NCBI RefSeq assembly: GCF_905115235.1
Contig: NC_051850.1
Span: forward strand, 112,533,982-112,597,981
Origin: Hermetia illucens
Taxonomy: Eukaryota; Arthropoda; Insecta; Diptera; Stratiomyidae
DNA: 64,000 nt
Direction of reading: 5' to 3'
The translations under genes and the position numbers were made by a program. Below the pieces are notes generated by a model. That model was not told the origin of the DNA. It was given only the letters and a program-made list of their open reading frames with translations, and ran no database searches. Numbering within the stretch: the first letter of the stretch is position 1; each line of letters opens with the position of its first letter. Below are positions 33,689 to 45,649 of this stretch, in pieces.

Positions 33689-33896
33689 CCCGGAAAGTCT
33701 ATAAGGGCAATATCTATGGTAGAAAAAGAAGACGAGACAGACCCTGCCTAAGATGGAGCGATGGCGTAGGTCAGGACGCCAGACAGCTTTTAGGGATATC
33801 GAATTGATGGACCTCGGCGCAAAACCGGAATGTCTGGAGTTCCTTATTAAGGCCTAGACCGAATACCGGTTGTTGCGCGTTGATGATGATGATGAT
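33689..33896 (+). mobile_element. LINE-A, 3' end only, copy 4
   Basis: 208 bp: RKVYKGNIYGRKRRRDRPCL, RWSDGVGQDARQLLGIS, then the untranslated end ACCGGTTGTTGCGCGTTGAT with GAT repeats at 33878-33896. This is an extreme 5' truncation, and the sequence is close to copies 1 and 2. Confidence 0.85.
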
Positions 33897-33994
33897 TCAA
33901 AGAATAAATCTATCTACCTTTCTAAGACTTCTTTCTAATTTCTGAATGTCAAATACCAGGAAACAGAAATCACAATATATTAGGCAAACTGTTG

Positions 33995-34120
33995 AAGGTA
34001 CGACCCCATATAAGCGACGCGACGCGACCACAAACTGCACTGCTTAGCAAAATATTTTTATATGGTTTTGTAGGTAGCAATACACACTTGGAAGACACTG
34101 GGCGAAGCGACATTCAGCCC
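33995..34120 (+). mobile_element. MITE-like element, partial copy 2
   Basis: Begins AAGGTACGACCCCATATAAG and matches the copy at 20735 through CACAAACTGCACTG and TTTTTATATGGTTTTGTAGG, then loses similarity near 34120 where LINE-F sequence begins. Confidence 0.6.
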
Positions 34121-34149
34121 AATGACCTGATGCGGCCGAGTAACCAATT

Positions 34150-34710
34150 AGATGGTATAAATTGTTGATCTGACTTTACGGAACCCATATTGCAGATCCG
34201 AAATGGGTCCTTGGCTTCCAACTGGGATAAATATTACCTATAGAGGTTTGCCAGTCTTAGATAGCAATACCAGCTTCTGGTGTTTGCATGCTCTATAAAA
34301 CATCTTCTCGGACATGCACATATTCAGTATGACGTCCAGGCAAGGAGGTTTGTTGTCCCCTATTCTGCTGCAGATATCTAGCAGTTCGTCGTTACTACGG
34401 ACAAGTCTCTGCAAGGTGCTCTTTTTGCTGTGGGAATAGCCCCCCGGATGATTTTCAGCGAAAAAGTAGGACAAGTGATCCTTTAGAATGAACGGCTTCT
34501 AAGTCGTTCCGCTCCGAACAGAGCTGCTTAAAATATTTTCTCTTACTGTGTTGGATAGCCAATTGAGGTTTTCGGGGTCTTCTTTTGCCCCTAATCTGCC
34601 CTATCCCACTACTTTTCGAGCCATTCGTCTGGCTGCAAACTGATTGAAAGCCGGCTAGTATACCATTTCATCAGCAGTTCGATATTCTACTGGAGAATGT
34701 GCATGTCCTC
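34150..34710 (-). mobile_element. LINE-F fragment (R1-like), linker and reverse-transcriptase start
   Basis: Minus strand: YFFAENHPGGYSHSKKSTLQ, LVRSNDELLDICSRIGDNKP (family pattern NKAPGLDGIP), CMSEKMFYRACKHQKLVLLS, KTGKPL, then GPISDLQYGFRKVRSTI at 34165-34205. The LLPKTGKPL and QYGFRK.RST boxes are typical of R1-clade RT. Confidence 0.75.
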
Positions 34711-34739
34711 AGCGTTATTCAATGCCATCATGTTACTTT

Positions 34740-35035
34740 AAGTTTAAGGAGAAGAAGGGGAGACCCCCCTATAGTAAATGTAGTCATTTGAGGTATCAAA
34801 TAAAAGGTCTGATTAGTATTTTGCGATAAAAGGAAAAAAATTGGAATGGATTATAATGGGCGAGGAGAGGAGTGGGGATGGGTGATTAGGTGTTGAAAGG
34901 TGCAGTTATGAATCTATTTAAAGGCTCATAAGATTAAGTTACGGGAATACGAACGTTAATATCAGACTAAAGTGGATAACGTGCTAGCTACGAACAAGTG
35001 TCGTGCATCTAAATATCCTTACATAAGAAATACAC
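34740..35035 (+). repeat. Repeat family E, copy C, split by the Jockey element
   Basis: TAGTCATTTGAGGTATCAAA and TAAAAGGTCTGATTAGTA match the tandem units at 18.5-19.7 kb. The following GTGTCGTGCATCTAAATATC and ACACAACACCTTCC match the family tail, whose ATACCTAAAGCG part lies at 40382 beyond the Jockey element. Confidence 0.55.
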
Positions 35036-35753
35036 AACACCTTCCCAGTTCGCTTCGAGATCTCGAGGCGAGCAGACGTGTGCTGCGAAGTAAATAGAAA
35101 AATGAAGAGTTACGTGTAGAGGGTGTCGTGGTTGCGGTTTCCCATCTTCTTGAGCGAATAACGAAGAAAAAACTCGATTTTACACTTAAATCAATACGTA
35201 GCTCGAACTCAGACTCTTTTAACAGGCTGTGAGTCAGCGTATTTATACATTTATTTTCTATTCCTTTCTCTTTCTTATTTCTATTTACATAATGTCCTTA
35301 GTTACTATCCTGGAAAAGCCAGTTATATATATCGCTAAAAAAAAACCAGGATACATTCCTTTAATTACGCGTTTTACTCTCCCGACAAATTCGCGTGAAA
35401 CCCTAATTATATTTGTGACTGTTTATTGCGGTGTGTTTCGTAATAACGTATTGTTATCTTGTATCGGGTTCAGGTAAAAGGGTTTCCCGGGGGATATCCA
35501 ACACGTGTGACGTAACTGAAGGCGTTAAAATAAAAAAAAAAATAAGTGACAAGCGACGGAGCAGGCAGAGTGCTCTGCTAAAGCATAATAACAGTGACAA
35601 AGGAAGTATAGTGCGGTGAAATATACAGTGTATCTCAATATTATTGAGACACCGTATATTAAAGTACAATTTACATGCAATTGTTTTTTTTCTGTTTTCT
35701 TTCAGTGAACCGGAGAATTTCTGAAATCTACGCGGGACAGGCTTGGAGACAGG

Positions 35754-37147
35754 ATGTCCGCCAAGAGGGCGAAGACCGGGGGCCCCTCTGACGACGAGGG
35801 GGGTCCGAGCCCCGGAGACGAGAGTCGAGCAAACCTGCTCGAAATAATCAAGATGCTGAAGGAGGAGATCGCGGAGCGCCGGGCAGAGCTCAGAGCAGAA
35901 CGGGAAAAAACGGCAGTAGAAGGAAAACCTGCAAGCTGGACACCCGATTGAAGTGGACGACATCGTGGGATGTGCGTCTGCTTTCTCCGAAGCTGTCTTG
36001 ATAGAGCCAAACACCGTAGAAGCCAGCAACATCGTAGCCGGCAACATCGAAGCCAACAAAGTTGGCAGCAATATCACTGCCGCAACATCGGAGGACGAAG
36101 GCCCATTCAACTTCGTCACAAGGCGTAAGCCAAAAAGGAGTAAGGTTAGTGCCAAAAGTGTTAGAATTAGTGAAAGCACTCCCCAGCCAAATATTACCCC
36201 AACCCCCGCTCAGAAACCAAAGAAGCAAAAAATACCGGTAATTACCGGATATTCATTAAATGTCCCTGTTCCGTTAAGGTCCCTTAAGGCAAAAGGGATA
36301 AAGGCAACTCTCAAGAACACGAGGGTGGATAAGATCCTCATTTTCGCCGAATCCATCGAGGATCACGGTAAAATCTTCGCTCTTATCAAAGAGCAAGGCT
36401 TAAATGCCACAACGAGCACCCCTCAATCCCTGAGGAGGCAGTCGCTCATTATTCGAAGACTACATCGGGAAACCGATGCTGTAGAAATTCTGGCGGAGCT
36501 CAAAGCTGAGCATCCGCAGCTTAAAATCCGGTCTGTAGCCAACTTCCTGACAAATCAGGACAAAGCTCTACATAAGGAGAATCCTTCTCTCCCAATGAAG
36601 TCTCAATCGGGACTTTTTATAGTGACCTTCGAGCCCTCTCAAGAGCTTAACGACGCCTTCAAGGTGAAATGCATTCTACACCAGAAGGTTACCTTAGAAA
36701 AAATAAGACCGTTGGGACAGATTCAATGTTTCAATTGTCAAAATTTTGGGCACGTTTGGGCACGACTGCCCACGCCCCTCAACGGAGGTGTCGCAATGCT
36801 GCAACTGCAGTAAAGTCGGACATCCCGCCAGCTTCCGCGGTTGCCCCGCATATAAAGATATGCTGGCCCGAAAAGAAGCTGCCAAAGCCCGCAAATCTAA
36901 AGAGGCACAGCAGACCAAACAGGCAGTAGCACAACTGTCGCAAAGTTTGGCCAAACCAGGCATATCTTACGCCCAAGCCATGAAACAATCACTGCCCCGG
37001 GTGGCCCCTGCACCTCCACCTCCAACAAAGTCTCTCCCAAACCAGCCGGCTGCATTGCGTGAATTGGTTGGAGCCCTCACCTCAGCCAGCACGAATGAAC
37101 AACGGCAATTCGCTGCCATTAAACTTATTCTTAATTTATGGAGTTAA
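35754..37147 (+). pseudogene. Jockey element ORF1 (Gag-like, CCHC) in three frames
   Basis: Starts MSAKRAKTGGPSDDEGGPSP with a coiled-coil-like charged stretch (IKMLKEEIAERRAELRAERE). It shifts frame near 35945 into VDDIVGCASAFSEAV and continues with a basic region, then a conserved domain (VPLRSLKAKGIKATLKN, LIIRRLHRETDAVEILAEL, GLFIVTFEP) and the first zinc knuckle CFNCQNFGHVW. It shifts again near 36745 into CPRP and a second knuckle CCNCSKVGHPASFRGCPAYK. The last codons are TTA TGG AGT TAA. These proteins bind the element RNA. Confidence 0.85.
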
Positions 37148-39995
37148 GTATAGTTACTTTTAACTCCGCGTCTCTTGTATTTCACGCCAAACGTGCCACT
37201 GCCCAGGTGTTGATCGACTCTCTGAAAGCAGACATTTATTGCATTTCGGAGACCCATCTTAAAAGCAGGCATTACGTGAACTTCACCGGATATAATACCA
37301 TCCGGGACGATAACAACACCGGCTCTGCCCTATTAATCAAAAAAATAATGAATTCGAGGAAGTCGCCATAGACACCTGCTAACCTGTTCCGCTACGGCGG
37401 CCTTCATTAAAACAGCTGACAATAAACGGATTCTCATTGTCTCGGTTTATATTAGGTGCCAATCTAGAAATGAGGAAATGGGCCATGACTTAAAAGTCTT
37501 GAGCGATCTCCAGTTGAAATCGAATTACCTTGTCTTTGGAGGTGACTTCAACTCCAGGCACACTCACTGGGGCGACACGGCCATTAACTGTAATGGGAAA
37601 ACCCTGCTCAAATGGATCCACGACCCTTTCTCGCCTACCAATCTCGTGATGGTCTTGCCGAATTCTCCGTCAAGGCCCAGTAGTCAATCTATATTAGACT
37701 ACTTCCTTCTGTCTATGGAAATAAAGCAAAGCTTTCAGGTAATATCATGTGATACATTACCTGACATGTCCGACCATTTCGCGGTCAATCTCAAACTGTC
37801 CTCACCTCTGTCTCTGAAAAAGAGAGTAATGACCACAATTAGGTCTTTCGCCCACACTGACTGGGATAAATTCAGGGCTGAATTAGCACCAAAACTCAAC
37901 TTGAAAAAGCTCTCAAATAATCGCAATCTGTCGGACAAAGAAATCGACGAGGCTATTAACTTGGCGTCTGACGCTATTGACACTGCTACACGCAAGAACT
38001 CTAAGCTGATAAAAGTCGATGAGTTTGAATTCAATTCTCTTCCACATGAGATAATGCTCCACTTGAAAGTTAGGCAGATTTGGAGGCGTAATCTCAAGTG
38101 CAAATTTCACGAGCACGGGAATAAAATAAATGCGGAATATAAAGTATTACTCTCCCGGATTAACTGTCTCAGTACGCTAATCCGTGGTATGGTGACGACC
38201 TTCCGTAGCAAGGAATTGACCCGCAAACTTGCAGACATTAAACCTGGAGCTAATATGTTCCAAAATATCAACAGGCTAACGGGGAAATACAAAGCCCGCA
38301 ACTTTGTTCTAACCCAAAACAAAGTGCGAGTCTGCAGTGATGCTGAGAAAGCAAAAACACTTGGGGAATTCTTCGAGCGGCAGCTCAACGCAACACCTCC
38401 GAGCAACAGAACGGCTCTCACTAAGACTGTTGTTCAGTCATAGATTTCACTTCTAGAAACTGCTACAGAGTCACGTCTTTTTCTGCCCAGAACCCTTCCA
38501 ATAAGCCTACTGATTCGAGCAAATTTCTGAGTTTATCAAAACGCACTGCTATTACCCATAACCTTAACGGTAAAAAGTCAGCAGGCCCAGATGGAATTAC
38601 GAATTTCATCTTAAAAAATCTTCCAGTAGCCTCCATTAAGTTCCTGCTTGCGGTTTTTAATAACTACATTAATAATGGAAAATAGCCAAAATTATAGCCA
38701 TTCGGAAAGCAGGTGCCTCCTGCGAACCTGGTAACTTCAGACCCGTTTCACTTCTATCTAACCTGGGGAAGCTTTTTGAGAGAGCATGGACCGTAGGGCT
38801 GGTCTAACACTGCAATCTTAACAACATTATTCCAGACCATCAGTTCGGTTTCCGTGCTAAACACGGAACACACAACGCCCTGAGCTACCTCCACGATACT
38901 GTGGGCAGCAGACTTAACGTCAATAACAAACCCAAGGTAGCTTGCGCTCTGGATTTAGAAAAGGCCTTTGATTCCGTCTGAATAAACGGGCTAATCTATA
39001 AACTGATCAAATACGAATTCCCAATACAGACGATCAGACTTGCCATCAGTTTCTTCGAGGATAGACATTTTTACGTCAGTGTCGGAAATGAGTTTTCCGA
39101 TCTCTTACCGGTTACTTCTGGGGTGCCGCAGGGATCCATTTCTGGTCCTACTTTATACAACATTTTCACTGCTGATGTCCCCTCCCCTGAGGTCGGTACA
39201 GAACTAGTATGCCGACGACACACTCGTCTACTCCTCTAATTTTTGCCCAGACAAGGCAGTTAGCGATATAGAGGATTACTTGGTTGACCTCTGCTACTAC
39301 TACCAAAGCTGGGAATCAAAATTAACTCAACCAAGACACAAGTCTGTATCTTCAGGAGGAAATCTAGATACTGGGGATCAAGATCCATCCACAGGAAGGC
39401 TAAACGCCTGAAACTGGAAATCGGGAATACAATAGTAAGAGGGTCGAAATCGATCAAATATCTAGGAATTAATTTCAACGAATTCCTAAGATTTAACGAC
39501 CATGTTAAACGCGCCATTGGAAAAGCAAATGGTGCATTGCGCAAGATCTACTTTCTTCTTCGCAAAAAAGTGGGTCTAAGCATCAATACTAAGCTGATCC
39601 TATATAAGACTCTCATCAGGCCCATCATATGCTACGGAGCCCCTTCGTGGATCACTTGCTCTTCGGAAGCCTTGGATAAATGCATGTCTTTCGAACGCCG
39701 TGTATTAAGACATTGCACTGGATTGTCTTACAATTGGAAGACTAAGAAGTGCGGCAGGAACGCCATAGTATAGTATATAGACCCCATTACAGAATATATT
39801 CTCAACATTACTGAGCGGTTTTTCAATAAACTTGAAAACCATCCAAACCCAAAAATTAGAAGACTGCATGAGCAGGGCAAAACAATCGCACTAGCGACGT
39901 TCCTTAGGCCGTGCCAGATACTGAACCTTGACCTAAAATCAATAATCCTGTCCCTCTTCGACACACCTTGCCTGGTAGGAGTGCAAAGAGGCTAA
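37138..39995 (+). pseudogene. Jockey element ORF2 (endonuclease and reverse transcriptase), broken
   Basis: ATG at 37138 lies inside the last codons of ORF1 (ATGGAGTTAA), a 10-nt overlap that suits termination-reinitiation. Endonuclease: VTFNSASLVFHAKRATAQVL, DIYCISETHLK, VFGGDFNSRHTHWG, ILDYFL, MSDHFAVNL. RT: KKSAGPDGITNFILKN near 38575, HQFGFRAKHGT-like text near 38840, VACALDLEKAFDSV near 38945, GVPQGSISGPTLYNIFTAD near 39120, YADDTLVYSS near 39210. C-terminal arm: ILYKTLIRPIICYGAPSW and DTPCLVGVQRG, ending TAA at 39993-39995. At least five frame changes or stops. Confidence 0.85.
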
Positions 39996-40385
39996 GCACT
40001 ATATGAATATGAAGTGCTATTGTATATAGTAGAATTAAGTATTTATGTAAGTAGAAATAAGTAGTAGTAAAAAAGTAGTAATAAGGTAGATGTAAGTAAG
40101 TAAAATAAAACCTTCTCGCGTCATTAGTGCGGACGCAGTTTTGAAAATAGGTTAAGTAATGTTTTAATTAAATACAAAGCCAGGAAACGTTGTAAATTAC
40201 AGTTTGTTTTTACACAATAAAGTTAATTACAGAGAAGGTCTGGTAGGCCAAACAATGTATAGCCACCCATTGTAATAATTCTAAACTAGCTAAGCTAATT
40301 CTAAGCTACTCTTAAGCAAAATGTATCAGATGTAAGATACTAATTGGAAATAAATAAAATGAAATGAAAAAAACACCTTCCATAC

Positions 40386-40727
40386 CTAAAGCGCCGAGCC
40401 TCCAGTTTTCAACTTGTTTATTTTCCCAAGATTATGGGTTTTCCGATCCATTTCGGTGCAGTCCCAATGCACCATGTAGTACAGGCACGTGAGGTTTTCT
40501 ACACCTATAACACGATCGGCATTGAAGTATCCAAAGGACACCACCCAACTTCCCGGTTCGGGTAGCAAGCGCATGTCGACAGGGTACTTGTTGCCAGTTT
40601 TCCCCACTTTTCTGAATTTTGGAATAGCTCTGCTCTCGTGGTTGACTCTGGTTAACCCTTGTGACAACTTTAGCAATTCCAACTTACAACAAACATGATA
40701 GTAGAAGAGATTTTTTTCCATGAACAT
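40386..40727 (-). other. Unassigned open frame next to the Jockey element
   Basis: A 113-codon minus-strand frame (YPVDMRLLPEPGSWVVSFGY, NADRVIGVENLTCLYYMVHW). No family recognised. Its last ~15 codons lie in the repeat-E tail, so it is not an intact gene as drawn. It could be an exon, an old element or chance. Confidence 0.25.
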
Positions 40728-41249
40728 TATCTTCTAAACACACGGTTTTCTTATATCATATAGCATGTATGTATTTTAAGTAAAACCTGCGCAAATTCTA
40801 TTTGACACAAAGCAGGGGCTGAAATACGTTAGCTATTGGATAGTATACGTTGTGTGTTTAGTAAAACATGTATTCGGGGTGAAAAATTCCTGAGTTGTTT
40901 TCCTACAAATTGTTTCGTTTTTGAAAAATTGATTCACGCAAGCATCTTGTTTGTTCAGTCCTTTGTGGAGTATAGGGTAGCCACATAGTCTGCACTACTG
41001 TATGATAATCGTTAAAAACCGTATCTTCTTTCCTTTAAAGCAAACTATTTGTTTTTATGGTCTCAACTTATTCGTAACAGGTCATTAACTTGCCAAACCC
41101 ACCTTTCGTCTCCAAGAATGACTTGGTTGAAAAATGTTGAGTCAGATGCAACAATAGATGCAAATCGTGTCTTTTGCAAATCAATTAATACAAACTCGTC
41201 GTTGCAAATTTAATCCCATTTTAAAAATTGTAAAAAATCAAAACTCCGA

Positions 41250-41590
41250 CTAGAGATGAAGATGTTGCCTTAGAATAGTAGCGTAACATGTTTTGACCGA
41301 AATGAGGATACCCGCGATCGATATGGAGTTGCACCGCGGACAAATTGCAAGGGAGGTCTTTCCAATGGTATGGTCACGTAATTCGTGCGAGTGAACTCTC
41401 GACTCGCCAAGATTGGTCTAAAAATCGAGGTCGATGGTAACGACTAAAAGGCCGCCTTGATGCGGTGGCCTGGTACGAAAGCCCTGCGATTGCATCTAGA
41501 TCAGGCTTTTGATAGAACCAAATGGCGAAACCGATCACGACGTGCTGACCCTGCTTGTGAGCGGACAAAGGCTGAAGAAGATGAGGTAGA
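41250..41590 (+). mobile_element. LINE-C 3' end, copy 3
   Basis: Plus strand in several frames: FQWYGHVIRASELS, KIEVDGN, then IASRSGF, MAKPITTC and the DNA stretch AAATGGCGAAACCGATCACG shared with the copies at 15.9 and 18.4 kb, ending GGCTGAAGAAGATGAGG. Confidence 0.65.
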
Positions 41591-42229
41591 CTGCACAGAT
41601 AAATTGATAAATTTTTTATTAATACTAATACTATATTGTATCTTATTGTTTTAATCCAATTTGCAGCCTGCAGACTATGTAAGTTAATAATTTTAAATGA
41701 TGAAGTAAACTAGAAGAAGAAATTGTCTTTTCCCTTGTCACACATTCTCCCACTGGAAGTCATTAATAAATGTAAACGCACATATCGGATTAGTGCAGTT
41801 TTCATTGGTTTAGCACATTCAGTGCACATTTGAAAAAGCAAGATTCCGCTAAGCTCATGTGTTTTATTTACAGCTTCTCTAAGTCTATTTATATTTATAA
41901 TTTTTCCACTAGATAATAAAAAAACACGCATTTCACGTTTCTTATGTCAAGGTCAAAAGATTATCACTAAATAAGAGAATCGCAAATTAGCTTCTTTACA
42001 TTCATTGATAAATTGTTACATGTTGGCGTAGCGATGGAATATCACTAAAAAATGTGCACAAATATTACTTTATGAAAGTTTTGTTGTATAGAAGTTGTTT
42101 TATAGAAGCTCCAATGAATCAGAGAAAAACTTATATTACACATTTATAAATACTTCCTTATTCACATAAAGACTATCTTGAGCGCCAAGCGATAATCGTC
42201 AGCTGAAATTTTCAATTACAAGTAATTGA

Positions 42230-42577
42230 TCAGAAAAATAATTTTTCACTATGAAAATGAAGTGATCCCGAATATTTCGTTTTACCGAAGGAGGAAAACG
42301 GCCCGGAGTGGTGCGTCACTTTTGCTGATCCATCAACTCTGGTATTTCCGTCCTGACTTTCCCATAGTCGCGCTGTAGCTTCTGCGAAGATGTCGGTACC
42401 CTCCTCGTCTGCATGCTCTGCACTTATGGAGAAATCAAATTGTCGTTTATGCCGAATGTGATGGTCACGAAAATGTTGATCCCTATTTTCCACTGGAGCC
42501 GCAGTTATTAGGGGTAATAACACTAGTATCATCAGAAATCCAATCAGCTTTCCTACACCCATACTCTCGCGAGGCAT
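42230..42577 (-). CDS. Attacin/diptericin-like antimicrobial peptide precursor
   Basis: Single-exon minus-strand gene, 115 codons from ATG at 42575-42577 to TGA at 42230. The N-terminus MPRESMGVGKLIGFLMILVL and following LPLITA form a signal peptide. A histidine-rich propeptide (APVENRDQHFRDHHI) ends in RHKRQ, a furin-type site, so the mature peptide would start QFDFSISAEH and be about 70 aa. The part ARLWESQDGNTRVDGSAKVT then HHSGPFSSFGK resembles the last glycine domain of attacins (LW.SQD.NTR.D ... GPF.G) and the matching part of diptericins. Such peptides are secreted into haemolymph after infection and act on Gram-negative bacteria. It is much shorter than attacin and less glycine-rich, so one domain only. 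Start could also be the ATG at 42562, right at the signal peptide. Confidence 0.78.
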   Translation of the reverse strand: MPRESMGVGKLIGFLMILVLLPLITAAPVENRDQHFRDHHIRHKRQFDFSISAEHADEEGTDIFAEATARLWESQDGNTRVDGSAKVTHHSGPFSSFGKTKYSGSLHFHSEKLFF

Positions 42578-42670
42578 ATTAAACACGTACTGACCGACCA
42601 AGTGGTTTGAACAATGTAAATAATCACATGTGACCAATGCCTTACTGGTTTTTAATATAAAATTAAACCA

Positions 42671-42677
42671 CTTTATA
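42671..42677 (-). promoter_or_regulatory. Candidate TATA box of the attacin/diptericin-like gene
   Basis: TATAAAG on the minus strand, about 95 bp before the ATG. A GATAAG motif (42725-42735, either strand) and a GGGAATTCAG Rel-like half-match near 42910 lie farther up. These suit immune promoters but are short enough to occur by chance. Confidence 0.4.
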
Positions 42678-43199
42678 CTGCTCTCACCAAGATTAAAGAG
42701 AAGCATCACCGAAACATCTTTTCCAGTGAATTGATAAGGAATTATACAGAATCAAACAGTGCGAGAATATGCATGACGTAGTTACTGATTTACATAAATT
42801 TGTTTGTTCTTGATCTGAGGCTGTGATTTAATAGTGATGTAAACGAAAACTGGCATATTCTCCCTAAGTGTAGTTCAACGGGTTAAGTTTCCTTACAAAA
42901 CTGAATTCCCAAATGATTCATTTGCGATTCTATTCCTCTGTTTACATCTTGCTGATTCACATGAATGTTTAAGAAAATTGAAACCGCAACCTGAAAATAA
43001 TATGTAATTCGTAATCACTGGTCCCCTAAATGAGAAAGAATTGCGCATTGATAGGACCGAGGCTAAGTTTGTCAATACTATTTTAAGGGACGAGTTGCAA
43101 GGGATCTGTAGCATCTACATTTCTAACTGCCTCCTCCTCCTATCCTCATCTCTCATTCAATAACATAGCATTTCATTGATTCTCTTTACGCCAAATTCA

Positions 43200-45640
43200 T
43201 TTCACAGTTCCACGACTTTATACCTGTTCGTTAGGTTAAGTTACGTTAGTTAAGCGAAGTACGTAGTATTTCAGAGTAGACTTGAACGTAGGTGGCTTAA
43301 CGACAAATGCTACCTTTGTTTGAATCTCGTCTGCCAAGACCGTTGGGGAGTGGTGATAGCCACAACCTGTATGAGGTGACCCTACTATTAACAAAACGAT
43401 GCGGATCTAGACTGAGGAGTCGAAAATTACGTCCCCAATCCAAGGTGTCATACGAACCGTACCCATTAGATTCTTTGCAGTCGGGTATCTGACTGTATTC
43501 GAACGGAAGCTCACGGATACCTGGTCGCCTGAGTGAGTAAGTTTGATCTTATCGTGCTACGGGGAGCTTTGGCACGACAGATCTCATAATTCCCATACTC
43601 GTGGGAATCAAATGAGTACACGTACAAAAACAAAAAAACTACAATCAAACAAGCGGGACTCCGTACCGCACACAAACTGGTGAGGCGAAGGCACATCTCC
43701 GAAATACTGAGAGCCAGGTGATTACACCCAAAAAGGGAGAAATTGGAACATCGAGCAGTGGATCCAAGGACAGCATTGGTATACTGCAAGGACAACCACC
43801 AACAAAGACCACTGCTCAAAAAGCAAGGACAAACAAAAGCAGGAGATTGGCCTCAGTAGTGCAAATGCTAAATGATACCTGCGTTATCTTAAGGAAGGCC
43901 TGAAACCAGAAGAGGCCCTTAAGAAGGTTCAGAATGCGGGGAGCTGAGGAGATTAGTCTACATGATGGAAATGCTCCCAAAAAACCCAAACTTGAACCCA
44001 AGAGGGAGAAAATCCGGGTAGATCAGGGGTGAAAGCAGGAATCAGGAAGCTCACTATTAACTATGCTAGTCAAGAGCATTCGACTACTCATACCGCCAAA
44101 AATGTTTTCCGAGCAAACACCCACTCGTGAGGAGCAGAAAACTATAGAAGACATTGTCGAAGAGGACAGAGTATACCCTCTTCTGAGAATTCATTTCTCG
44201 AGGTCCTACTACACGGCGGAAGGCGACAACATTCTGCCTGGCACCCCAACAATGAATAAAATGGGAAGAAAAGAGAACTGGAAACCAGCGAAAGAGGTAT
44301 GCTTGGAAACTAGGATAAGGTGAACAACGGGAACTTTTAAACCACTGAAATTATCCGGACTTGATGGCATCTTCCCAGCATTAATCCAAAGAGGCCTCGA
44401 ATTTATCTTAGAGTCTCTTCTAAGGGTGGTAAGGGGGAGTATAGCCCTGGGATATATAACAAGAGCATGAAGGTGGACAAAAGTGGTATTTATTCCGTAA
44501 GGATCCTTTTCACCCTAACTCTTTCCGACCTATTTGCCTAACATCATTCGTACTCAAAACGGTGGAGAAGATCGTAGACAATTATATTAGAACTAACGTT
44601 CTAATGCGCGATCCCCTACATTAGTGTCAACACGCTTACCGAGCAGGACGGTCATCGAAACTACTCTGTATCAGCTGACGGATGTATTACACACACAGAG
44701 ATTCAACATGCCCTGATCCGCAAGAGAGTGGGAAACACTCTGGCTTTCTGGATGGGCAAAATGCTAGAGAGAAGACAAATAGAAGACAAGTATGAATTCT
44801 ATTGCCATGAATACCACTCAAGGTTTTCCACAGGGCGGGGTACTATCACCGCTTATGTGGAGTATGGTAGTGGACGAACTCCTGGAGGAACTATGTAACA
44901 AATACTGGAATACAGGTATAGGGTTACGCGGACGACATTGTTTTTTTTTTCTAGAGGCAAGTATGAAGATTCCCTGTGTGGTAGAATCCAAACTGGATTA
45001 AGGGTTACTAGTGCCTGGTGCAGGAAAGCAATCACGTACGTATCAATCCAGCCAAAACCACCATTCACTAGGAAATGTAGTCTTGATCACCTAAGAGTCT
45101 TAGATGACATGGCATGGAGGTAAAATAAGAAGCAGATGTCAAATATTTGGGAATTACACAAGACCAAAAATTACTCTGGAAGACGCATGTCCGAAACACA
45201 CATCGGAAAGCTACAAGGGCTCTAATTACTTGCAGGACGCGGTTGCACTCCGAAGATACTATTTTGGATATGCTCTGCAATAGTAAGGCCAATGATTACC
45301 TATGGGATGGTAATTTAGGCAGAAAAAAACTGAACTCTGCACACAAGCCAGAGAGTTATTCAAACTCCAAGGACTGGCTTGCGTGTATATCAGTGAGGCA
45401 ATGAGGACATACCCAACGGTATCCATGGAAGTCCTCCTGGGGTTAATCCCTTTCTATCTACACATACAGATGTAGGCAAGGAGGGCAATTTTCAGAATGG
45501 GCAGGAATATCAGTGAGCCGGGGAGCTGCCTAAATTGAAGGAAGATTGATATTATTTCTAGACGGCACCCCGAATTATTGGTATATGACAGCGAGGTTTC
45601 CCTTCGATAAGAAGTTGGAGTAACAAGGCGAATCGGGAGC
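43200..45640 (+). mobile_element. LINE-D copy 3, first part (5' region, ORF1, RT)
   Basis: Plus strand. ORF1 text at 43800-44050 (TNKSRRLASVVQMLNDTCVI, LKPEEALKKVQNAG). Endonuclease seems missing. Linker and RT start at 44080-44420: PKMFSEQTPTREEQ, LKLSGLDGIFPALIQRGLEF. Then LITSFVLKT-like and VEKIVDNYIRTN near 44545. Motif B at 44820-44880: TQGFPQGGVLSPLMWSMVVD. YADD area near 44925 is frame-shifted. 45150-45260 has KYLGITQDQKLLWKTHVRNT-like text. Decayed, many breaks. Confidence 0.75.
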
Positions 45641-45649
45641 GCGTGGCTG

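Larger units (their letters stand above)
35046..40371 (+). mobile_element. Full-length Jockey-type LINE, decayed
   Basis: A 5.3-kb element flanked by AACACCTTCC at 35036-35045 and 40372-40381. The 5' end is CAGTTCGCTTCGAGATCTCG; the 3' end has several AATAAA hexamers and a short A-rich tail. Order: about 700-bp 5' UTR, ORF1, ORF2, 3' UTR of about 375 bp. It has no RNase H domain, as in the Jockey clade. Both ORFs carry stops and frame changes, but the whole length and target duplication survive. Confidence 0.88.

Noticed and set aside
35229-35477. Small membrane protein gene suggested by a hydrophobic open frame
   Set aside because: It lies entirely within the 5' untranslated part of the Jockey element and has no homologue I recognise.
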